Positions 27,745-34,349 of a DNA stretch of 34,349 nt are shown piece by piece. The notes under the pieces are model-generated. The model was given only the letters and a program-made list of their open reading frames with translations. It was not told where the DNA came from and made no database searches. The DNA comes from Kocuria atrinae C3-8. GTDB lineage: Bacteria > Actinomycetota > Actinomycetes > Actinomycetales > Micrococcaceae. The DNA lies in the NCBI RefSeq assembly GCF_000286355.1, contig NZ_AJXN01000098.1, forward strand, positions 1 through 34,349, in the 5' to 3' direction. Position 1 is the first letter of the stretch; every line of letters begins with the position of its first letter. A program made the position numbers and the translations under genes.

Positions 27745-30641
27745 TTAGTGCGCGGCCTGTTGCCACGTGCGGCCGGTGCCCACGTTGACGTCCAACGGGA
27801 CGGTCAGCTCGGCGGCATTGGCCATCTCTTCGCGGAGAATCTTCTCCACGGCCTCGGTCTCGCCCGGGGCCACCTCCACGATCAGTTCGTCATGGACCTG
27901 CAGCAGCACACGCGAGCGGAGATCCTGCTCGCCGAGGGCGCGATCCACACCGATCATGGCCTTCTTGATGATGTCCGCCGCGGAACCCTGGATCGGCGCG
28001 TTCAGGGCTGCACGCTCCGCGGCCTGGCGTGCGAGTCGGTTGTCGCTCGTGAGCTCCGGGAGGTAGCGGCGTCGGCCTTCGATCGTTTCCGTGTAGCCCT
28101 TCTCGCGGGCCTCGTCCACGACACCTCGCAGGAAGTCCCGCACGCCGCCGAAACGTTCGAAGTACTCGCTCATCATGGTCCGGGCCTCGTCCACCGGGAT
28201 GTTGAGCTGCTGCGACAGGCCGTAAGAGCTCAGGCCGTATACCAGCCCGTAGCTCATGGCCTTGACCTTGGAACGCATCTGAGCGGTGACCTCTTCGGGG
28301 GCCACGTTGAACACGCGCGAACCCACAAAACGGTGCAGGTCCTCCCCCGCTCGGAACGCCTCGATCAGCGCCTCGTCCCCGGACAGGTGCGCCATGATGC
28401 GCATTTCGATCTGCGAGTAGTCCGCGGTCATGAGGGTCTCGAACGGGCCCTCCTCGTCCGAGCCGACCACGAACACGTTGCGGATCCGCTGACCCTGCTC
28501 GGTGCGCACCGGGATGTTCTGCAGGTTGGGATCGGTCGAGGACAGTCGCCCGGTTGCCGCCACCGTCTGCATGTAGGTTGTGTGGATCCGGCCGTCATCG
28601 GAGATCGCCTTGCGCAGGCCCTCCACGATCTGCTTGAGCTTGGAGTACTCGCGCCAGTTCATGAGCGCCACCAGGAATCGCGAACCCTGCGTCTCGGGGT
28701 CCACCCGGCCCAGCAGATCCGCCACCGCCGCGGCATCCGTGGTGTAGCCGGTCTTGGTCTTCTTGGTCTTGGGCAGGCCCAATTCCTCGAACATGACGGT
28801 CTGCAACTGCTTGGGCGAACCCAGGTTGACCGTGCCCTCAATCTGCGCCTGCGCCATCTCCTTGTTCTGGTCGATGGGCTGCTGCAGGTCCTTGTACAGC
28901 TGGTCGATCCCGGGCTTGTCGATCGCGATACCCACGTTCTCCATGCGCGCCAAGATCACCGCGAGCGGCATTTCCAGATCGAGCAGCAGCGGCAATTGTC
29001 CGTCCGCTTCCAGCAGGGCACGCAGGTGGTGGCTCAACTGAGCGCACGCGGCACCCAGGCTCGCTTCGCGGTTGAGGACATCGTCCGGTATGTCGTCCAG
29101 GCCCTTGTCCTCGCCCAGGTCCAGTTCGGTCTGCGCAGCCTTGCCCTTCTTCGACGACGCCGCCGCATCACCGACCTCGGGCACCTCGAGTTCCAGGTGC
29201 TGGGCCAGCTGCGCGTCCAGGTCGTAGCTGCGCAGTGCGGGACGCACGAGATACCCGGACAGCTGAACGTCGTCGTACACGCCGTCCAGGGTGACGCCGC
29301 GGTCCACGAGACCGTGGAACAGGTCCTTGAGACCGTCCACGATCTTGAGCTGCCGGTCGTCCTCGAGCCACTGGTCCACGGCGTTGGCCAGTTCCTGATC
29401 TGCCGCAACCAGGTCAACCACGGCCGCCGTGTTCGCGGTGAAGACCAGTGCCGTGACTTCCCCGCCCGACGCCGCCTTGGGATCCGGCAGCAGGCGCCGC
29501 ACCACTACGGGTGATTCGGTGTCTTTGTTCTCTTCGAGCCACTCCTGCCACTGCTCCACCGTGGTCACGCGGTGGACCGCGCTCACCACGGGAGCGTCCG
29601 AGCTGGGCCCGCTGTCCCCGGGGTCGAAGGCGTCGAGGAGTCGGCCGCGCAGGCCGGAGCCGAATTCGAGTTCGTCAAAGACCTCGTCCACCTTGTCGGT
29701 GTCCGGAGTCGGAAGTGCCGCCCGCTCGAAGTCGATGTCGAGATCGAGGTCGGTTTCCAGTCGGTTGAGCTTGCGGTTGCGACGTACGAGGTCCAGGTTC
29801 TCGCGCAGCGCTTCGCCCTTCTTGCCGGTGATCTTGTCCGCATGCTCGAGCACGGACTCCACGGTGCCGTAGGAGGTGATCCACTTGGCGGCGAAGCCGG
29901 GGCCCACACCGGGGACGCCGGGAAGGTTGTCCGCCTGCTCGCCGGTGAGTGCGGCGAGGTCGGGGTAGTTCTGCGGGGCTACCTTGTACTTCTCGTACAC
30001 GGCCTGGGCGTCCATGCGGCGCAGATCCGACGGGGTGCGGCCCGGGTACACAATGTTCACGTGGTCGTTGACCATCTGGAACGCGTCGCGGTCACCGGAG
30101 AAGACGAGAACCTCGAAGTCCTCCGCGGCGCCGCGCGTGGCCAAGGTGGCCAGAACGTCGTCGGCCTCGTAACCCTCGAGCGTGACGACCGGAACCCCGA
30201 GGGCCTTGAGGATGCGTTCGATATTGGGGACCTGGCCGTGGAACTCCTCGGGAGTCTCGTCGCGGCCGCCTTGTAATCGCCGTACTCCTGGGAGCGCAGC
30301 GTGGGGCCTTCGAGGTCGAAGGAAACAATGAGGTGGGTGGGCTGATAATCGCGGATCAGCTTGACCATGGTGTTGACGAACCCATAGACGCCCTCGGTGT
30401 GCACGCCCTCTGACGTGACGAACGCCGGTCCGTTGCCGTACTCGGCCGCACGCGAGAGCGCGAAGAAGGCACGGAAGGCCAGCGAGTGGCCGTCGATCAG
30501 CAGGAGGCGTTGCTCCGGACGGCTGACCGTGCTGGGCAGTGTGATCTCTTGAGGGGAATCCGTTTTCTCCCCGATCACCACCACGGGATCGGCGGAGGTT
30601 TCCTGGCTGGCGTTGGTCTGGGCGTCGCTCGTCTCACTCAC
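27745..30641 (-). CDS. polA: DNA polymerase I
   Basis: Repair and Okazaki-fragment polymerase, about 965 residues. A GTG start at 30641 lies 6 bases after a -10-like TAGGAT. The 5'-3' exonuclease begins RLLLIDGHSLAFRAFFAL and includes EGYEADDVLATL, FSGDRDAFQMV and the helix-hairpin-helix GVPGVGPGFAAKWI. The middle domain lacks 3'-5' exonuclease carboxylates, as usual in actinobacteria. Polymerase motif A is TADYSQIEMRIMAHLS, motif B RSKVKAMSYGLVYGLSSYGL, motif C LLQVHDELIVEV. One missing G near 30267 joins YGDYKA to GRDETPEEFHGQVPNIERIL. Confidence 0.95.
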
Positions 30642-30653
30642 CCGTCCATCCTA
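30642..30653 (-). promoter_or_regulatory. -10 element for leaderless polA start
   Basis: On the minus strand TAGGAT (30653-30648) ends 6 bases before the GTG of polA; there is no Shine-Dalgarno. No clear -35 is seen. Confidence 0.5.
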
Positions 30654-30687
30654 GGCGCTCATCCGGAACGGTCGGAGAGGTGAGTTG

Positions 30688-31301
30688 TCAGGCCACCTGA
30701 TTGATGATCGCCTCGGCGACCTCGCGCATGGACAAGCGGCGATCCATCGAGGTCTTCTGGATCCAGCGGAACGCTTCCGGTTCGGTCAGGCCCATCTTGG
30801 TCTGCAGCAAGGACTTGGCGCGCTCCACGAGTTTGCGCGTGGCGAACTGTTCCTTCATGTCCGCAACCTCGTTTTCCAACGCGGAGATCTCCTCGAAGCG
30901 GGACATCGCGATCTCAATGGCCGGCACCACGTCATCCACGGTGAAGGGCTTGACACGTACGCCATGGCACCTGCCTCGCGGGCACGTTCCACCAGTTCAC
31001 GCTGACTGAATGCGGTCAACAGAACCACGGGGGCGATCCGCTCCTCCGCAATCTGTTCGGCGGCCGTGATGCCGTCCATGACAGGCATCTTCACGTCCAT
31101 CAACACCAGGTCAGGGGTGTGTTCACGGGCGAGGTCCACCGCGCGCTGGCCGTTCTCGGCCTCGGCCACCACGTTGTAGCCGGCGTCGCGGAGCATCTCC
31201 ACGATGTCCATGCGGATCAGGGCCTCATCCTCAGCGACCACAACGGTCTTGGCGGGGGCACTCGAGGGAGCGGGAGTGGGCGCTTCGGGCGATTCCGTCA
31301 C
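30688..31301 (-). CDS. pdtaR: ANTAR-domain response regulator (PdtaR-like)
   Basis: About 205 residues from GTG 31301, with AAGGAG 8 bases upstream. The receiver domain has E24/D25, the phospho-acceptor D69 in LVLMDVKMP, T96 and the lysine in AYVVKPF (118), the last restored by one missing G near 30955. A coiled linker (FEEISALENEVADMKEQFAT) leads to the ANTAR domain (LVERAKSLLQTKMGLTEPEA to REVAEAII), which binds paired-hairpin RNAs and acts as an antiterminator. In mycobacteria PdtaR lies in the same neighbourhood as polA and is phosphorylated by a separately encoded PdtaS kinase; no kinase gene is in this window. Confidence 0.9.
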
Positions 31302-31489
31302 GGGGGAACTCCTTGGATAGCAGGGGAATCAAACTGAACACCGCATCAAACCACGCCATCACGACAGGTCAGGCATGAGACACGCCACACGGAAGGGCGC
31401 GCACGGTGCATTGGTCTTCAGCCTACCGCTCATCGTGTAAGCTGTTACCCGCTGCTCACAGCCATGAGTTGTGAATCTGCATAACACTT

Positions 31490-31574
31490 GCCCAAGTGGC
31501 GGAATTGGCAGACGCGCTGCACTCAAAATGCAGTATGGAGACATGTGTGGGTTCGAGTCCCACCTTGGGCACCA
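31490..31574 (+). tRNA. tRNA-Leu (anticodon CAA), CCA encoded
   Basis: Acceptor strands GCCCAAG (31490-31496) and CTTGGGC (31564-31570) pair fully, followed by ACCA. The anticodon stem CTGCA/TGCAG holds the loop CTCAAAA, giving anticodon CAA (reads UUG). The variable arm is long, as in class II leucine tRNAs, and the T-arm has GTGGG TTCGAGT CCCAC. It is the only plus-strand gene in this part of the window. Confidence 0.97.
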
Positions 31575-31578
31575 AATG

Positions 31579-31613
31579 ATCCCCGGAACAGACAGCTGTT
31601 CCGGGGATTTTTC
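31579..31613 (+). terminator. Intrinsic terminator of the tRNA-Leu gene
   Basis: Exact 13-base arms ATCCCCGGAACAG (31579-31591) and CTGTTCCGGGGAT (31596-31608) around ACAG, followed directly by TTTT. A textbook terminator just after the tRNA CCA. Confidence 0.93.
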
Positions 31614-31708
31614 GTGCGCACGCGTGCGACGTCGCACGCGTTCCAAGTGCCCTACGAACCCTCCCCCGCACCTCATGTGTCCTTAGAGCCCTTCCAGCTC
31701 CCCCAGAA

Positions 31709-31768
31709 GGTCCTAGCGGCGCATCAGGTGTAACGAGGGGTTCTGAAGGCGCCCAGAATGTGAGCGGG
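31709..31768. repeat. 30-base degenerate repeat, two adjacent copies
   Basis: Units begin GGTCCTAGCGGCGCATCAGG (31709) and GGTTCTGAAGGCGCCCAGAA (31739), directly adjacent. The same unit type recurs at 32311-32370. Confidence 0.65.
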
Positions 31769-31801
31769 CGGTGGCGAAATCGTGGCGAGGCGGCGTCGTC
31801 G

Positions 31802-31953
31802 GCGGAATCCCGGTGTGGCCGTGGCTGGTACCTAGGTGCGGCGACGTCGTCCGCGGAATCCAAGTATGGCCGCGGACGGAACCTAGGTACGACGTGGGCG
31901 TTGGCGGAATCCCGGTGTGGCCGCGGACGGAGCCAGGTGCGGCGACGTCGTCC
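31802..31953. repeat. 51-base tandem repeat (minisatellite), three copies
   Basis: Units start GCGGAATCC at 31802, 31853 and 31904; lengths are 51, 51 and 50. Shared parts include GCGGAATCC, GTGTGGCCG and CTAGGTGCGGCGACGTCGTC, with copy 2 the most diverged. A partial, diverged copy precedes at about 31773-31801. The period is a multiple of three, so frames stay open through it, but no coding gene is supported. Confidence 0.8.
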
Positions 31954-32028
31954 GCGCCGATCGGGAGCGCAAGAAGAGTGAAGTGCAGGGTTCTGGGGCC
32001 CGCAATGATCCCGAGGAGTTTTCCAGAA

Positions 32029-32088
32029 CCCACGGCCGTGAGCATCTGGGGCAGAGAAACCCACGGCCGACATCTGGGGCCGAGGTTC
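32029..32088. repeat. 31-base direct repeat, two copies
   Basis: CCCACGGCCG followed by CATCTGGGGC occurs at 32029 and 32060, with small differences in the bases between (TGAG in the first copy, A in the second). Confidence 0.65.
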
Positions 32089-32310
32089 GCCGCTCAAACC
32101 CCGTCAACGCTACGAACCTCTGCCAGGAATGCCAGACGAAGGCTCAGGACACGAACCCGTGCCCCGAATGTTCATCAGGCTGAGTGACGCCCACCCAGGT
32201 GCCTCACGCAGCTCTCGGAAGCATAAGCGTTTCTCGTGCACACGCCAGGCGCTATTGGAACCCTTCATCACGGCTGACGTTTCGTAAGAACCCTCTTAGA
32301 GGCGCTGAAG

Positions 32311-32370
32311 GGTTCTAGCGACGCACCAAGTGTGCTGCACGGTTCTGACGGCGCACCACATGTCATGCAG
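32311..32370. repeat. 30-base degenerate repeat, second pair
   Basis: GGTTCTAGCGACGCACCAAG (start 32311) and GGTTCTGACGGCGCACCACA (start 32341) are adjacent 30-base units identical at 22 of 30 positions, and related to the pair at 31709-31768. Confidence 0.7.
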
Positions 32371-32385
32371 GGCCCGGAGGCACCG

Positions 32386-32445
32386 CGGGAAGGGCACCGA
32401 AGGACGGGCACGGAGGGAAGAGCACCGAGGGAAGGGACACCGGCA
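32386..32445. repeat. 14-15-base purine-rich short repeats
   Basis: Four units in a row resemble GGGAAGGGCACCGA, beginning near 32386, 32401, 32415 and 32429, with small length and base changes. Confidence 0.55.
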
Positions 32446-32493
32446 CGAGAATCCAGGGCCGGCCAACATGAACTCCACCGCCCACACAACGAC

Positions 32494-32525
32494 GGCGACC
32501 CGCGCACCTGAGTGCACGGATCGCC
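32494..32525 (-). terminator. pyk terminator hairpin
   Basis: On the minus strand GGCGATCCGTGCAC pairs with GTGCGCGGGTCGCC (two or so G-U pairs allowed) around a TCAG loop. It begins 5 bases after the pyk stop codon. The following bases are only mildly T-rich (GTCGTTGTG). Confidence 0.7.
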
Positions 32526-32529
32526 GAGG

Positions 32530-34059
32530 TCATTCACGCTGCGGAACTAACCGATCACGCTCACGCCACGCGGCGGAACCGGGAAGGGATTCACGCCACG
32601 GGCCGACACGCTCGTGTGCTTCGCGGACGGGAGCCTCGCCGGCGTCGTCCAGGTCGCCCACGCGGTGGACCTTGACCAAGTTGGTGGAACCAGCCACGCC
32701 CGGAGGTGAGCCGGCGCAGATGATCACCAGATCATCGGTGCTGGCCAGACCCTTTTCGAGCAGGTAGTGGTCGACCTGCTTGGTCATTTCATCCGTGTGG
32801 TGGACCTGCTTGACCATGATGGGGTGGACGCCCCACAGCAGCGACAGCAAGGCCATCACATTCTGCACGGGGGTGAACGCCAGGATCGGGCGGCTGGGAC
32901 GCAGGCGCGACAAACGGCGAGCCGAATCACCGGACTGGGTGAACGTACAGATGTAGTTCACGTCCAGCTGGCGGGCCATGGTCACGGCCGCGCGGGTCAC
33001 GGCGCCGCCGCGGGTGCGGGGCTCGGTGCCCAGCGGAGGCATGCGGTCCATGCCCTGGGTCTCGGTGGCTTCGATGATCTTGGCCATCGTCTCGATGGTC
33101 TGGACCGGGTACTTACCCACGGAGGTCTCACCCGAGAGCATGACCGCATCCGCGCCGTCGAGCACGGCGTTGGCGCAGTCGGAGGCCTCGGCGCGGGTGG
33201 GGCGCGGGTTATCGATCATGGACTCGAGCACCTGGGTGGCCACGATTACGGGCTTGGCCCAGCGGCGGGCCAACTCGATGGCGCGCTTCTGCACGATCGG
33301 CACGGCCTCGAGCGGGAGTTCCACGCCCAGGTCACCACGGGCGACCATGATGCCGTCAAAGGCATCGATGATCTCGTGGAGGCTGTCCACCGCCTGCGGC
33401 TTCTCGATCTTGGCGATGACCGGAATCTTGCGGCCCTCTTCCTCCATGATCTCGTGCACGCGGGAGATGTCCTTGGCGTCACGCACGAAGGACAGCGCGA
33501 TGATGTCCACGCCGCGCTGCAGCGCCCAGCGGAGGTCGTCCTCGTCCTTGTCGCTCAGCGCGGGGACGTTCACGGCCACACCCGGGAGGTTGATGCCCTT
33601 GTGGTTGGACACGGGCCCGCCCACGATGACCTCGGTCTCCACGGTGTTGTCGGTGACCTTGGTGGCCTTGAGCGCCACCTTGCCGTCGTCGATCAACAGC
33701 GGATCGCCAACATTGACGTCACCGGGCAAGCCCTTGTGGGTCGTGGAGGCCAGTTCCTGGGAACCCTCGACATCATCGGTGGTGATGGAGAACGTGTCCC
33801 CCACCTCCAGGTTGTACGGGCCGTTAGCGAATGCGCCCAGACGGATCTTGGGGCCCTGCAGATCGGCGAGGATGGCCACCGTGGTTTCGAGTTCTTCGCT
33901 GGCCCGTCGCAGGTTCTCGTAGGAGGCATTGTGAACGTTGTGATCACCGTGGCTCATGTTCAGGCGAGCCACATTCATTCCGGCCTGAATGGCCTGGGTG
34001 ACGTGCTCGTACGAGGAAATAGCCGGGCCAATGGTGGCCACGATCTTCGCTCGACGCAT
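32530..34059 (-). CDS. pyk: Pyruvate kinase
   Basis: Converts phosphoenolpyruvate and ADP to pyruvate and ATP in glycolysis. 509 residues from ATG 34059 (MRRAKIVATIGPAISSYEHV), with AAGGGA 8 bases upstream. Barrel motifs include GMNVARLNMSHGDH, ILADLQGPKIRLG, the catalytic VIAKIEKPQAVDSLHEI and MVARGDLGVELPLEAVP, then the ADP/Mg region IVATQVLESMIDNPRPTRAE and ADAVMLSGETSVGKYPVQTI. The C-terminal regulatory domain (ICTFTQSGDSARRLSRLRPS, VIICAGSPPGVAGSTNLVKV) is complete. The final 20 residues (RESLPGSAAWRERDRLVPQR) run beyond the usual end and may be an extension. No clear frame break. Confidence 0.95.
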   Translation of the reverse strand: MRRAKIVATIGPAISSYEHVTQAIQAGMNVARLNMSHGDHNVHNASYENLRRASEELETTVAILADLQGPKIRLGAFANGPYNLEVGDTFSITTDDVEGSQELASTTHKGLPGDVNVGDPLLIDDGKVALKATKVTDNTVETEVIVGGPVSNHKGINLPGVAVNVPALSDKDEDDLRWALQRGVDIIALSFVRDAKDISRVHEIMEEEGRKIPVIAKIEKPQAVDSLHEIIDAFDGIMVARGDLGVELPLEAVPIVQKRAIELARRWAKPVIVATQVLESMIDNPRPTRAEASDCANAVLDGADAVMLSGETSVGKYPVQTIETMAKIIEATETQGMDRMPPLGTEPRTRGGAVTRAAVTMARQLDVNYICTFTQSGDSARRLSRLRPSRPILAFTPVQNVMALLSLLWGVHPIMVKQVHHTDEMTKQVDHYLLEKGLASTDDLVIICAGSPPGVAGSTNLVKVHRVGDLDDAGEAPVREAHERVGPWRESLPGSAAWRERDRLVPQRE

Positions 34060-34099
34060 GGGTGAATCCCTTTCGGTCGGAGACTACAGGGGGAATACA

Positions 34100-34152
34100 G
34101 CAAAATGGCCGCGATGAAACAGCGCGAAGCTGCTCCAGCACGGCCACTTTGC
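34100..34152 (-). other. Stem-loop in the pyk leader / after gltD
   Basis: GCAAAATGGCC (34100-34110) and GGCCACTTTGC (34142-34152) pair with one mismatch; inside is a smaller CAGC/GCTG hairpin. It lies between the gltD stop (34227) and pyk (34059), so it may end gltD transcription or sit in the pyk leader as an attenuator. The TAAGCT at about 34174-34169 on the minus strand is a possible -10. The rest of 34060-34226 holds no gene. Confidence 0.45.
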
Positions 34153-34226
34153 CGGAATTCACTGCCCAGCTTAGCAACGGGGGCAATGGATTGATACGGC
34201 AAGGTAGGTGGTTCGCCCGGCTTTAG

Positions 34227-34349
34227 CTAAAGGCTCAAATCAATCGCCCGTTCCGACGGCGTCACGGGCTGCGGCAAACGCGTCTGCCCGGTCAGGTGAC
34301 GCTCCACCTCGGCGGCGCAGGCACGACCCTCGGCGATGGCCCAGACCAC
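34227..34349 (-). CDS. gltD: Glutamate synthase small subunit, C-terminal end only
   Basis: The last 40 residues are visible (VVWAIAEGRACAAEVERHL then TGQTRLPQPVTPSERAIDLS and L), ending with TAG at 34229-34227. The WAIAEGR-CA-EV pattern is the usual end of the FAD/NAD-binding GltD family, where this helix follows the second nucleotide-binding site. GltBD makes glutamate from 2-oxoglutarate and glutamine. The rest of the gene lies beyond the window. gltBD upstream of pyk is a common order in Micrococcales. Confidence 0.8.
   Translation of the reverse strand: MVWAIAEGRACAAEVERHLTGQTRLPQPVTPSERAIDLSL

Larger units (their letters stand above)
31614..32493. other. Gene-poor region of about 880 bases made of degenerate repeats
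   Basis: Between the tRNA terminator and the pyk terminator I find no supportable gene. Open frames occur on both strands, but they are repetitive, rich in Arg/Pro/Ser and without ribosome sites. The stretch contains at least four separate repeat types (30, 51, 31 and 14-15 bases), listed individually. The order along the region is 30-mers, 51-mers, 31-mers, unique sequence, 30-mers again, 15-mers. Confidence 0.7.

Noticed and set aside
1230-30641. Loss of nucleotide excision repair (uvrA, uvrB, uvrC) and polA by frameshift, a possible mutator strain
   Set aside because: The same kind of one-base G/C loss affects genes of every function, all protein motifs are otherwise intact, and the breaks sit in short G/C runs. 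Sequencing error explains them better.
31917-32183. Small plus-strand frame ending in two CxxC pairs (LCQECQ...PCPECSSG), a possible zinc ribbon
   Set aside because: No ribosome site, the upstream part is built of the minisatellite and 31-base repeats, and there is no recognisable family. Probably chance.
31709-32445. CRISPR array
   Set aside because: Repeats are degenerate and adjacent, with no unique spacers of constant length, and no cas genes are in the window.

Overview
This window comes from a high-G+C actinobacterium, most likely Micrococcales and probably Micrococcaceae; the genus cannot be fixed from the sequence. The gene order pyk, ANTAR regulator (pdtaR type), polA, rpsA, coaE, uvrB, uvrA follows an actinobacterial core order known from mycobacteria, and uvrC-rapZ-yvcK is also a standard actinobacterial run. 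Almost all core genes lie on the minus strand, so transcription runs from the right end to the left.

Right to left on the minus strand: the end of gltD, pyk, an 880-base gene-poor stretch full of degenerate tandem repeats beside a plus-strand tRNA-Leu(CAA), an ANTAR response regulator, polA, an Eis-type acetyltransferase, rpsA, then (plus strand) a YigZ/IMPACT protein, a small membrane protein, a BCCT transporter, two tandem dephospho-CoA kinase-like genes, uvrB, and terC behind a strong candidate yybP-ykoY manganese riboswitch. A plus-strand block follows (10.4-16.1 kb): a metallo-beta-lactamase hydrolase, a bile-acid:sodium-symporter-family protein, a Ski2-like helicase with a DUF3516-type C-terminus, a SatD-like DNA-binding protein and a small membrane protein. 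The leftmost 10 kb is again minus strand: marR and an MFS drug exporter as a coupled pair with an autoregulatory-looking promoter, then uvrA-HAD phosphatase-plsC-uvrC-rapZ-yvcK as a tightly packed run.

The genes make a nucleotide-excision-repair neighbourhood (uvrA, uvrB, uvrC, polA) mixed with translation (rpsA), CoA synthesis, central carbon metabolism (pyk, rapZ/yvcK control), metal homeostasis (terC) and export or uptake systems.

The main technical point is that about 22 frameshifts interrupt 14 genes, including genes expected to be needed. Nearly every one is repaired by restoring a single missing G or C, usually in a short G or C run. This is the mark of deletion-type sequencing error, not of gene decay. 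CDS spans below therefore cover the whole repaired gene, with approximate frameshift positions. The more biological points are the riboswitch, the tandem coaE paralogues, a shared leaderless-start promoter layout at five genes, paired operators in front of marR and the SatD-like gene, a BCCT transporter lacking the last Trp of its family signature, and the minisatellite-like repeat region at 31.6-32.5 kb.
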